Origin: CAVZAB01 sp963773155
Lineage (GTDB): Bacteria; Pseudomonadota; Alphaproteobacteria; Rhizobiales; Beijerinckiaceae
NCBI GenBank assembly: GCA_963773155.1
Contig: CAVZAB010000018.1
Location: 1-64,000 of the forward strand
DNA: 64,000 nt
Direction: 5' to 3'
Shown here: positions 26,637 to 35,235 of the stretch, one piece after another
How positions within the stretch are numbered: position 1 is the first letter of the stretch
How the letters are laid out: each line of letters opens with the position of its first letter
Translations under genes and position numbers: made by a program
The notes under the pieces: model-generated
What the model was told of the DNA's origin: nothing
The model's database searches: none
Seen by the model: only the letters and a program-made list of their open reading frames with translations

Positions 26637-27125
26637 CTACTTATTCTTTTGAAACACGAGAATGCCTACTCCCTCTCGACCATCTATTGGGCTCTTATTT
26701 GGCGCGGTCCTAATCGTTAAAGTATCGCCCTCAATCGTAAAGTACCTTACTTGATCGCCTCCTGCCCGCGCGCCATTCCACGAAAGATCTACATGGTGGA
26801 CCACTCTGGTACCTTCCACCGTATAGGTACCGGCATATGCGATCATTGATTTGTAGAGGGCAAGTCGCTCCGCATCATTTGGAGCTTCGTCGTGTGGCTT
26901 GACGCGATCACCGGCCAAAAGGATTGCGTACATTCGGCCATCTTCGGAATAGCCGATTACGCCTTCCGGGTGCTCGCCAAGTTGATTGTAGTGTTCATTT
27001 GTTCCTGATACCTCGCGCACGAAGGACTGCAGTTTCCATGTGCCAATCAAAGCTCTATCGTCGGCAAAACTCGGGCGCGGCAATACAACTAGCGCCAGAA
27101 GTGCAATCGTAGCCGATCTTGTCAT
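26637..27125 (-). CDS. Secreted lipocalin-like protein
   Basis: The 162-residue precursor has a signal peptide (MTRSATIALLALVVLPRPSF-ADD) and a lipocalin-like domain of the Lipocalin_5 type, with LIGTWKLQSFVREVSG, LGEHPEGVIGYSEDGRMYAI and TYTVEGTRVVHHVDLSWNG. Such proteins probably bind a small hydrophobic ligand in the periplasm; the ligand is unknown. ATG 27125 follows GGAGG and begins the signal peptide, so it is preferred to a start at 27155. Intact. Confidence 0.85.
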   Translation of the reverse strand: MTRSATIALLALVVLPRPSFADDRALIGTWKLQSFVREVSGTNEHYNQLGEHPEGVIGYSEDGRMYAILLAGDRVKPHDEAPNDAERLALYKSMIAYAGTYTVEGTRVVHHVDLSWNGARAGGDQVRYFTIEGDTLTIRTAPNKSPIDGREGVGILVFQKNK

Positions 27126-27373
27126 TGCGGTCCTCCAACTCTGGGCTTGATACATCGTGAAAGCTATTCGATCACCTCGTCGGCGCGAGCAACGATCTGC
27201 GGTGCCGCCGTGAGGTTAATTTGGTCGGCGCCCGAAGGCGATGAACTCGCGCGAGTCCACCTGTTAAAACTCAACATTTTAAGCACGTCGGGGCCGGTCG
27301 AATGAAAATTCTTTGGAGGCCGCCGATGTCTCTTGTGGGTCAGGTGCAGCGATATCGCCATGAAATTGTATTG

Positions 27374-28213
27374 CTACACGAGCGACCAGGCACCGATCTC
27401 GGCGCGACCGACGATGACGCTCTGGTTTTCCTCCATTTCATGGAGGATGCGTTCAACGAGCGTTTCGGCTCCGAGCTCGCTGGCCGTCGCCACGCCCAGC
27501 CGCTCAATGTCGGCGGCAAGGACTACTGCCTGATCAGCGTCCAAGTGCACCGCGTCCAACGCGTTCGCGCCGCCGATGACCGCGTGCATCCGCATCGTCG
27601 GCGCTGCGAGTCCGGCGGCCAGAAACTTCGAATACAGCTTGATGCCCACCCTCACGTCGACACCCGACCGACGATAGGCTTCGCCGACCCATTGGCACGC
27701 GCGATCATAGGTAGACGCCGGCGGAAACGAACGCATTTGCTCCCGGTCCGGCTCGTGGAACAGGATGATCCCGCCGGGACGCACCAAACTCGCGATTAGT
27801 CGCAGCAATGGGACCGGATCGGGCTGGAAACACAGTACATAGCGGCCGATGGCTGCATCGAAGGGCCGATCAAAAGCCATCGCCGATAGCTCGCTTTCGC
27901 CAAACGTCACGTTGGTTAGCGACTGGCGTTCGGCGCGTGCACGAGCGATTGTCAGAGCGGTGGGCGATCGATCGACGCCCACGACCTGTCCTGTAGCCCC
28001 GACCAATTTGGCGGCAATAAAGGCGACGTCACCAGCGCCGCTACCAACATCGAGAACGCGCATGCCAGGCGCGACCCCGGCCTCGATTAGAAACTGGCGA
28101 GTGATGGGGTTGATGAGTTGGGCTTGCCGGTGCAGCCGCTCAAGTTCCCGATCCGAATGACCGAGAACGTATGCGTTGGCGCCGGGATCGGGCAAGATCA
28201 TGCTTGCATCCAC
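27374..28213 (-). CDS. Class I SAM-dependent methyltransferase
   Basis: The 279-residue protein carries motif I LDVGSGAGDVAFIAAKLVG, the acidic motif II GVDRSPTALTIARARAE and the motif IV/post region SLVRPGGIILFHEPDREQM. It resembles UbiE/Methyltransf_11 enzymes that act on small molecules. GTG/ATG choice at the start (28213 or 28201) is unclear. It stands in tandem with, but is not closely similar to, the methyltransferase at 28472. Confidence 0.88.
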   Translation of the reverse strand: MDASMILPDPGANAYVLGHSDRELERLHRQAQLINPITRQFLIEAGVAPGMRVLDVGSGAGDVAFIAAKLVGATGQVVGVDRSPTALTIARARAERQSLTNVTFGESELSAMAFDRPFDAAIGRYVLCFQPDPVPLLRLIASLVRPGGIILFHEPDREQMRSFPPASTYDRACQWVGEAYRRSGVDVRVGIKLYSKFLAAGLAAPTMRMHAVIGGANALDAVHLDADQAVVLAADIERLGVATASELGAETLVERILHEMEENQSVIVGRAEIGAWSLV

Positions 28214-28471
28214 CAGAAGGCCGGATTGCGTCGGTTGATATTGCCGCCGTGCTTGGACATCGGCAATCTCGAATTACAATCTAGGAAAACATTCGGTGTT
28301 GGAGCGCATTCTTCGGTGACCGCGATGCGCAAAATGCGGCAGCATGGACTGTATTTCTGGGCCCTCCAGGGAGCGGGCTCATGACCGGTTCGGGTCGACA
28401 CGTTTGCGGCGGGCGCCCAACGTACACCGTTTGGGTCGAAGCTGGCCGCTCTCGCTCCAACCTGTCCAGGA

Positions 28472-29278
28472 TCAGGCGGGGACCACGCCACGCACCACGC
28501 GGAACATCATGGGAAAAGACCGAGCCCCATCGGGCAACCCAACCAGATATCCCGCACGAACATGCTGCTCGATCGCGTCGCGCACGTCGTCCGGGAGCGC
28601 CATCAGATGGCCCGAGATGATGCCCTGGCCGCCGGTGAATGTGGCCCAATAATCCGCGAAGGATGGGTACTCGCAATCGACGACGACGGGGATCTCCGTC
28701 ACCTCTGTGAGCCCCATCTTCCGCCATAATGTTGTCTGACCGCCAGGCCAGAAGTGGGAACGCCCCGCCCGCGTCGATCGCAGGCCGCTGAGGCCGGCGT
28801 CGAGGGTTGCGCCGGTGTGCAGGACGAGGTCAAAGGCCGGCATACCACCAAAGAATTGATGGACCGCCGATGCGACCACGCCACCTGGACGGGTCACTCG
28901 CTTCATCTCGGTCACCACCTGCTCAATCTCCGGAACAACGTCCAGCGCGAGCGTTGAAACGGCCGCGTCGAATGCACCGCTGTCGAACCGCATGTGGCGG
29001 ATATCGCCGTGTATATAGGCGATGTTGGCGTGGGATCGATTGCGGCGGGCCCCTTCCAGATATCCTTCCGACGCGTCGATCCCGATCACATGCGCGCCCG
29101 CCTCGGCCAGCGCCTTCGTTAATACACCTGTCCCGCAGGCAACATCGAGCACGCGGCCGCCCGGAACGATATCGGCGAGGGGGAGAAACTTCTGGGCCAG
29201 AAGTTCGCTCCAGCGGCCCATGAAATTCTCGTAGGCGTCCGGATCGGTCCAGCTATATCGTGGCGTCGCGGTTTCCAT
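28472..29278 (-). CDS. Class I SAM-dependent methyltransferase
   Basis: The 268-residue protein starts METATPRYSWTDPDAYENFM, with SAM motif LDVACGTGVLTKALAEAGA, IGIDASEGYLEGARRN, the FDAAVSTLALDVVPEIEQ region and RVTRPGGVVASAVHQFF. ATG 29278 follows GGGGGACG. It is separated from the next methyltransferase gene by about 258 bp, so an operon is possible but not obvious. Substrate unknown. Confidence 0.88.
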   Translation of the reverse strand: METATPRYSWTDPDAYENFMGRWSELLAQKFLPLADIVPGGRVLDVACGTGVLTKALAEAGAHVIGIDASEGYLEGARRNRSHANIAYIHGDIRHMRFDSGAFDAAVSTLALDVVPEIEQVVTEMKRVTRPGGVVASAVHQFFGGMPAFDLVLHTGATLDAGLSGLRSTRAGRSHFWPGGQTTLWRKMGLTEVTEIPVVVDCEYPSFADYWATFTGGQGIISGHLMALPDDVRDAIEQHVRAGYLVGLPDGARSFPMMFRVVRGVVPA

Positions 29279-30044
29279 GGCGCATCGTCCCCCATTATCG
29301 AGTTTGGGCCTTAACATGCTCACGAGAGCCGCACAAATCGTCGTCAAAGCAGGAGGCGATCCAGCCGACTCGTGCTGCTCTACTCAAGAACGACGCGACA
29401 AAGCGGGTCCACTGAAACCACAGGGCTTTCTCATTTCATGAGTTTGCAGAGGTTGAAGCATCCGGGCCGCCTGGAGCGGTGTTCCGAAGGACCGCTTTGG
29501 GTCGATATGACCCGTTCGCCAAGCCCTGGCGGAATGGCCGCTATTTGCGCATTGCCGCCAGCCACTGCCGTCTTCGCAAGACTGCTTTCCACCCTGAACG
29601 ATCTTCTCGTTGGAGGTGCCAATGTCTGGAAGGGGTTCACAAGGGCGGAAATGAAGCCGAGCAATTATTAGGTCCGCTTACCGACAGACTACGGAAATAG
29701 CTGAGACGGCAATATCGCTGCCAGCATTTGGATCAAATTCATTCACCTGAACTCCCCGATTGCATGTAATCAACTGATTTGCGATCAGGAATTGAGATGC
29801 CTTGTCTCGCGCCTACGATAGAAAAAACTCTGCTGTGCCTCGGTTCCACCCCGAAACACGCCAAGAAGGCCGCTGCTAAGTAAGCTCGTTCCTAAAAGCT
29901 GATCGTAGCGTAGAGTTTCGCAGAATTGGTCCACTTTATCGGGATCCGTCACACATGGCACACTCATGCCATGGCTCGTCCTAACGATTTGCGGCAAGAA
30001 CGCGCGCGGTTCGTAATTTGCGCCCCGAGCGGACGGAAAAGACT
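29279..30044. other. No gene recognised
   Basis: About 770 bp of mixed short frames with no family similarity or ribosome sites. It precedes the decayed ImmA gene and probably contains its lost N-terminal half. Confidence 0.4.
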
Positions 30045-30440
30045 ACAGTCAGGGCGGCAAGGCGTTCACTCACGCTCGTTCATGAGTTGTGCCATGTGCT
30101 ACTTGGCGAAAGTGGAATTTCGAACGGAACCGGTGATCATCCTACGGTGAAGCAGGCTGATCGCGAAGTAGAGCGGTTTTGTGACGCGGTTGCTGCGGCG
30201 ACCCTGATGCCGCGGGAGCTGATAACTGCCTTCGATGATGTCGCCGGCAGGGGGACACGCACATGGAACAACGAAGAACTGAAGAGGATCGCCGACGCTT
30301 TTGGGGGCAAGCCGCCATGCTCTGTTGCTGCGCTTTGTGTCTTTGAAGGAGGAAAGTCGGCTGGCCGATGAGAAGCGCGCAAAGGAGAAGAAGTCGTTGC
30401 CGATACGACGTCCCGTCGTGCTCATGAGTTGGAATGAACG
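30045..30440 (+). pseudogene. ImmA/IrrE-family metallopeptidase, truncated and frameshifted
   Basis: The zinc motif HELCH is clear in RRSLTLVHELCHVLLGESG, followed by REVERFCDAVAAATLMPREL and the NEELKRIADAFG helix. A run of five G at about 30303-30307 shifts the frame; with four G it reads FGASRHALLLRFVSLKEESR. The N-terminal part is not recognisable and the C-terminus runs into an IS5 transposase on the other strand. Proteins of this family cleave phage-type repressors and occur on mobile elements. Confidence 0.7.
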
Positions 30441-31137
30441 TGGCTTCAGCGAGTTTGTCGTATCTGGTCGCGACACGCCAACATTGCTTGATCTTGTTGA
30501 AGAACCGTTCGATCTGGTTCCGCGCGCGATACAGATACGGACTGAAGCAGATCAGTTCTTTTCGATTTCGTTTGGGCGGAATGTTCGCCCAAGCTCCTTG
30601 CTGGCGGGCAAGCTCCCTGATCCAGTCGGCGTCGTAGCTGCGATCCGCAAGCAACATCGTTTGGGGAAGAAAGGCGCTGAGGAGAATCGAACAAAGCCGA
30701 TTGTCGCGTGCTTCACCGGGCGTGAGGGCAAGACGGACCGGCAGGCCATTGGTGTCCACCACCGCGTGAATCTTGCTGACCAGGCGCCCACGCGAGCGAC
30801 CCATATCTTGGTGATTGGTGCCGGCGATACAGGCTCCGTGCTGGTGCATGCGCACGATGGAGATATCGATCATCTGCACCGCCGCATCATGACCGGCGGC
30901 CAGCGAATCCATGATCTGATCCCAGACTCCAGCCTGCCGCCAGTGAACGAAGCGATTGTAACAAGCGGTGCGGGGACCATAGGTCGCTGGCAGCGCGCGC
31001 CATGGCGCACCATAGCGCAGAACCCAAAAGATGCCATTGAGCACGCGACGGTCATTTACACGCCGAACCCCGCGCGGTTTGTTCGGCAACATCGGCTTGA
31101 TCGCGGTCCATTCATAATCGCTGAGTTCGTAGCGCAT
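30440..31137 (-). pseudogene. IS5-family (IS427-type) transposase, C-terminally truncated
   Basis: ATG 31137 begins MRYELSDYEWTAIKPMLPNK. The DDE residues are present: VQMIDISIVRMHQHG, LADRSYDADWI and IERFFNKIKQCWRVATRYDKLA. After KLA the normal ending (a QLASIRLWLR-type helix) is replaced by EATFIPTHEHDG, which is antisense to the ImmA remnant. Some 35 C-terminal residues and the distal inverted repeat are missing. The reading frame stays open to 30142, so a fused tail could be translated, but the element cannot move as a unit. Confidence 0.75.
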
Positions 31138-31363
31138 GATTCGAGGCTCCGCTTTCAGAGCGTGAATCACGTTTCGGGCAACGCCATCAACTCCACAATG
31201 GCACCCGGCGGTGCCGCTAATGCTCTGGATTTGCTTCCGTTTTTGGCGGGATAGTGGACATGGCCGGGCTTGCGACTGGTTCGACCCGTTCGCGAATGAC
31301 CCCATAGCGGCTGTCGTCCGGCCTCCGGAAGCGGAAAACGCGTACCAGATTTGTTCGTTGTCG
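31138..31363. other. IS5 upstream end and spacer
   Basis: Carries the ribosome site (GGAG) of the IS5 transposase and unassigned sequence up to the end of the SRPBCC gene. The terminal repeat could not be defined because the other end is lost. Confidence 0.35.
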
Positions 31364-31867
31364 CTAGGTAGCCTTGCGGCTTTCGACGTGCTGCGCCAGC
31401 TTGTCGAGGGTCTGATAACCGAATTCGACCGCGCCGAATCCGATAGTTGCGTCGCGCTGAGACTTCGTTGGGTGCAACTGCCGCAAAGTGATGACTGTCT
31501 TGCCGTCGCTCTGCTCATCGAACGTAATGGTGGAGCGGAATATGCCAGGATCGTTGTCTTTGTCGGCGCCATGATCGATCTCGATCAGGTGCGGCCTCTC
31601 GATGCGCCGGAATTGCATCCAATTCGAATATCGCTTGCCGTCGGCAGCGATCATATCGAACCGCCATTCGCCGTTGACGCGAATATCCATTGACTTTGTC
31701 TCGACCCTGAAACCGGCCGGACCGAACCATTGGGGGAGATGGCGCGGATCAGCCCAGGCGGAGAAAACCAACTCCCGTGGCGCATTGATCACGCGCGAGA
31801 GGACGATCTCTCGATCGAGCGCCCAAGTGGACAGGGGCGTTTCATTTTGACTTGCGTTTGCGGGCAT
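31364..31867 (-). CDS. SRPBCC (AHSA1-type) protein
   Basis: The 167-residue protein has the Aha1/START-like signature VLSRVINAPRELVFSAWADP, HLPQWFGPAGFRVET and the C-terminal WMQFRRIERPHLIEI. Such proteins form a hydrophobic pocket; many are encoded with an ArsR regulator, as here, and are annotated only as activator-of-Hsp90-like. Its start overlaps the end of the arsR frame by 26 bp, so both are translated from one mRNA driven by the promoter at 32216-32244. Confidence 0.9.
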   Translation of the reverse strand: MPANASQNETPLSTWALDREIVLSRVINAPRELVFSAWADPRHLPQWFGPAGFRVETKSMDIRVNGEWRFDMIAADGKRYSNWMQFRRIERPHLIEIDHGADKDNDPGIFRSTITFDEQSDGKTVITLRQLHPTKSQRDATIGFGAVEFGYQTLDKLAQHVESRKAT

Positions 31868-32208
31868 TGGACTTCTCCTCCTTTTTCAGTTTCTCAACGT
31901 ACATTTCCAATCGATCCAGCCGTTGCTCCCAGATCTCTCTTTGAGCTGCCAACCAAACCTCGATGCTTGCGAGAGCTTCCGTCTGCAATGAGCACGTCCT
32001 GACGCGCCCGGTCTTCTCGGACGCAACGAGGCCGCTACTCTCTAGAATCCGGATGTGTTTCAACAGGCTCGGCAGCGCCATTTCGAACGGCTTCGCCAGT
32101 TCACCGACGGATGCCTCGCCTTCACATAGTCGCATGACGATCGCACGACGGGTCGCGTCGGACAGGGCCCCGAAAACGTGGTCGAGTTGAATTCGATTGG
32201 TTAGCCAT
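31842..32208 (-). CDS. ArsR-family repressor, probable +1 frameshift at codon 6
   Basis: The open frame reads QLDHVFGALSDATRRAIVMR, EGEASVGELAKPFEMALPSL and ILESSGLVASEKTGRVRTC, a standard ArsR wHTH with a lysine-rich C-terminus. The expected start, ATG GCT AAC CAA TCG AAT at 32208, lies one base out of frame with it: deleting one T (AATTCAA to AATCAA) fuses them as MANQSNQLDHVF. The only ATG in frame is 32135, which would lose the first helix. Either a sequence error or a real inactivation is present. It heads an operon with the SRPBCC gene. Confidence 0.7.
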
Positions 32209-32267
32209 AAAGCTAACTATAGCGGCGGCACAAAGCCGCGTCAACAAATGTTAGCCAGACGGCTAAC
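32200..32267 (-). promoter_or_regulatory. arsR promoter with two palindromic operators
   Basis: Reading leftward, TTGACG (32244-32239) and TATAGT (32221-32216) are spaced by 17 bp, a near-ideal sigma-70 promoter. Two palindromes with identical GTTAGC/GCTAAC arms flank it: GTTAGCCGTCTGGCTAAC (32267-32250), just upstream of the -35, and GTTAGCTTTATGGCTAAC (32217-32200), covering the -10 edge, start point and ATG. The expected transcription start falls at or next to the ATG, implying a leaderless mRNA and tight autorepression. Confidence 0.75.
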
Positions 32268-32631
32268 TAAAAAGTAGTGGGTGCAACGTCGTCGTGGCAG
32301 TTCCGTTGATAAGGTTAGCCCGGGGACGGCAACCGCTCAGGGTCCAAGTGCCTCGGCGAAGCCTTGAGGAAGACATCACGCCGAAATTATATTCTCCCAT
32401 AGCGTTGCCTTGCTCGGCAGCCATACGCGTCCATTTCACTGCCTCGCCGAGATCCTTGGCCGTTCCAGCTCCGTCGCGATACATAACTCCGAGATTGTAC
32501 TGGCCACCGGGAAATCCATGCTCGGCGAGGTGCCGAAATCGTTTTAATGCCTCTGCGTAGTCTTTCGGAACGCCAACGCAGTTATAGTACGCCAGTGCCA
32601 GTGCGAGATCGAATTCGGCTTGAACAGACAA
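32263..32631 (-). pseudogene. Sel1-repeat protein fragment
   Basis: Two to three Sel1-like repeats are visible: AYYNCVGVPKDYAEALKRFR, YNLGVMYRDGAGTAKDLGEA and WTRMAAEQGNAMGEYNFGVM. The frame then loses similarity and ends inside the upstream arsR operator. The first codon is TTG with no ribosome site. I take it as an internal fragment of a larger gene, truncated at both ends. Confidence 0.55.
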
Positions 32632-33282
32632 CTCGGCGTCACGCCCCTTGGCTTTGTATCAGTCTTGTCACGAAGGGATCTGACTTGGAACTGGCTTTGA
32701 GACTGAACGTCTCGGGGCTATAAGCGGTTAACTCCTGACTTTCCACTGTTCGCTAGTAGGGTTGAAAGGCAGCCCGGGGATATGTAGGGTAACGGATCCG
32801 ACCGCAATCCAACGCGAATTCACAGCAATTGGAACCAAATCGCCGGGTAGGTCTGGGGTCACAGGCGGCGGATTGGAGTTCTGCTAAGACAATTGATTCA
32901 TCGTATATTGTCGTGCCATAGCGAACGGTCGGATGATGCTTGGCGTAGACCCTTCGAGGCACCTGGCCAAGGTTGGGGTCGAGGGTTCGACATCGCCTTC
33001 GCCGGCCGCTCACCATTTCTCGGGCCGCTCAAAGCGGCCGCTCAAGGCTGCCGTGAGGTGGCCATTGTTGTCTTGGGCCGTAGTGTCTTTTCGACGCCTA
33101 GCCGACTGAAATGGCGTCCAGGTTTGCCGGACGGGCTTGACGGTCCGCTGACGGTGACCCTGCTCGTCCAGGCTACCGAGGCCTTGGCGCTGAAAGGGCG
33201 CTGCCCTCTGTGTTCGGTCATCGATTCTTCGCGTGCAGCGGGGTCCAGCCGCAACCGCAGCGAAGATCCCGGCGCCCGCTCC
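32632..33282. other. No gene recognised
   Basis: About 650 bp with only spurious overlapping frames. Nothing identifiable; it separates the Sel1 fragment from the META-domain gene. Confidence 0.4.
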
Positions 33283-34068
33283 TCACGGTGCAGTGGTGAG
33301 AGCGCAGACCACCGTCAGCGCGCCGTTGGCGTCGCGAAGCTCGAGGCGGGTGCCCTCGAGAAGGGCCGTCCTGGAGCTCTCGAGCGATTTCAGGAAGAGC
33401 AGTTCCTGTTCCATGACGCGCTCGGGACTCGCGCACAACCGCCGCGTGGCCGCGGCCGGCCCAATGGCGAGGTTCGCACCGTTGAGATTATACGCAGCCT
33501 TGTAGCTGTTGCAGCCTGCGGAGCCGGTCACGCGACCATTGGTGGAGAACTCCATGGTAAGGTTCGTTCCGGATAACGGGCCCACGACGGCCTGCTTGCC
33601 GTTGTTGTAGCCGGTTACACGCCAAGACGTTCCACCGAGCGACTGCGGCTGTCGCGCGAATGTCGCGACGACCTTACCGTCGGCCCCACGCAGCTGCAAC
33701 TGCCCTTCAAAAACGCGATAGGAGGCCGTGCGGGCCATCGCTCCCATGAACGCCTCCGACTGCGTCGCGATAGGTGGTGGGCAGGCCATTTGCGTCGTCG
33801 CGCCTCTTGGGTCGACCCGCAAGCTCGACCCCATCACGGTGTAAGGTGCGGAATAACGATTGCAGCCGTCCGAGCCCTGGACGCGGGCGTCCGCAAACCG
33901 TGCGGTCGGGATCGCGTCTGTCTGGAGCACGAAACCCGGCAGCGCGGAAAGCACCCAGGCGGTGCCATTCAGATCGAGCACTTCAGAAGCTTTCGACATG
34001 GAGTTGCTCGCGGCAAGAAGGGCAAGAATAGAAAGGATCGTTGCCAGGTGACGGATCGGGACATTCAT
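33283..34068 (-). CDS. Secreted protein with two META domains
   Basis: A signal peptide (residues 1-27) is followed by a first META/HslJ-like domain (LNGTAWVLSALPGFVLQTDA, VQGSDGCNRYSAPYTVMGSS, TTQMACPPPIATQSEAFMGA) and a second (LGGTSWRVTGYNNGKQAVVG, VTGSAGCNSYKAAYNLNGAN, ATRRLCASPERVMEQELLFL). Each has the GS-x-GCN-x-Y motif and a paired cysteine. HslJ-type proteins are linked to novobiocin resistance and heat shock in E. coli, but the general role is unknown. ATG 34068 follows GAGGAA. Intact at 261 residues. Confidence 0.9.
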   Translation of the reverse strand: MNVPIRHLATILSILALLAASNSMSKASEVLDLNGTAWVLSALPGFVLQTDAIPTARFADARVQGSDGCNRYSAPYTVMGSSLRVDPRGATTQMACPPPIATQSEAFMGAMARTASYRVFEGQLQLRGADGKVVATFARQPQSLGGTSWRVTGYNNGKQAVVGPLSGTNLTMEFSTNGRVTGSAGCNSYKAAYNLNGANLAIGPAAATRRLCASPERVMEQELLFLKSLESSRTALLEGTRLELRDANGALTVVCALTTAP

Positions 34069-34329
34069 CGGCTTCCTCGGCCAAAGGATAATGCGACGCA
34101 TCGGATCGCCTACCTCAGGTCAACGGCTTCGAAAAGCCCGACGGACCTGAAGATCCTGTCGAACGGCTCCGATACCTGTCTGGATTGACCACTGGGCGTT
34201 CGGCGAGCGGGGATGACCGGCGCCGTCGACAACGTCGTTACGGGATTAAAGCCCACTGGGCGCTATTCTTGCAAGCGTGCGGGATCACAAGACGCAGGCG
34301 GCAGATTCCGCGCGCCGCGCGGCGCCGGG

Positions 34330-34697
34330 AATTTCGATGTGGGGGCGCGAGGGATGGACGAGCTAGTCGCATGGGCGCCGTCGAGCCGCTCGACGCGCAC
34401 GAGCACATCGGTGATGGTGAGTTCGCGGCCCGGGGAAATCGATCCGCTTGCCTTCCAGTCCGGCGGGGCCTGCGTCGATCCAGCGCCGCTCGATGCGCGA
34501 ATCGGTCAGTTCGTCTGCCTGCGGCTGACGCAAATCTCCGACCCTGTCCGGCATCTGGAGCGCGAGCGGCAGCGGCCTTCCCGAGACCGGCGTCCGCCAA
34601 AGCACCTCATATTGTCCCGGTGCGGTCTCCTTGAGGTCGAGATAGGCGGGCCGATTTCGTGGGCGTGAGCCGCCGAGAGCGCACACAGCGCCATCAT
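34330..34697 (-). pseudogene. HupE/UreJ-type protein N-terminal domain, frameshifted
   Basis: Three frames combine: MMALCALSAAHAHEIGP, then AYLDLKETAPGQYEVLWRTP and QPQADELTDSRIERRWIDAG, then LELTITDVLVRVERLDG. This is the periplasmic domain preceding the membrane part in HupE/UreJ_2 proteins. At least two indels are needed, and the membrane domain with its metal-binding histidines is absent. The adjacent PPIase relic fits the usual gene pairing. Confidence 0.6.
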
Positions 34698-35116
34698 AAG
34701 ACGAGCGATCGGGAGCCGCTCACTTCGGAAATCATGTCGCTTGGCATTGAGCGCACCGCCGCACCTTTGTCATCGAATATTCGCGGGCGCCGTCGCGGTG
34801 ATAGTCCTGGAACATGAACGAGTTGGCGTCGGCCTGCGCGTAGGTACCCCGGTGGTCGGGTTAGAAATAGAGATGGCGAAAACTCACGCGGGCGGGCTCC
34901 GCGAACAGCTTTGTGTTCCAATTGAACCAGGCCCCGAGGTCCGCCTCGGTCGGCAGATGCGCCGCACCGCTGCTGCCAACATGGCTTCGACGTCTTGCCG
35001 GCCGCGATGTCGGCTTGGCTTATCTCGCTGCCGGCGGGTTTGCGAGAGATGACTTTTCGCCAGTCGACACTGCGATGCTTCGCATGGGCGAGAATGCTGG
35101 CTTCTTCGACAGTCAT
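34694..35116 (-). pseudogene. Parvulin-type peptidyl-prolyl isomerase relic
   Basis: Pieces in different frames resemble the segment before the rotamase domain in membrane-anchored PpiC/SurA-like proteins: ISQADIAAGKTSKP, LFAEPARVSFRHLYF and YAQADANSFMFQDYHRDG. Frameshifts and stops separate them and the PPIase domain itself is not seen. The identification rests on the EPARVSFRH-x-YF phrase and on the neighbouring HupE fragment, so it is tentative. Confidence 0.4.
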
Positions 35117-35235
35117 TAGTCTATCGCGCCCGACGAATGCTCGTCGGGGGTCGGCGTGAGTCGCAAGGAGTTCTTTCCTCTGGAGGCCCGGTTGCGGCGG
35201 ATTATCGCCGCAGCACCGGTGATAGACACTTCCTG

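Noticed and set aside
32893..33576. 227-codon plus-strand ORF
   Set aside because: Its second half is antisense to the META-domain gene and its first half has no coding character.
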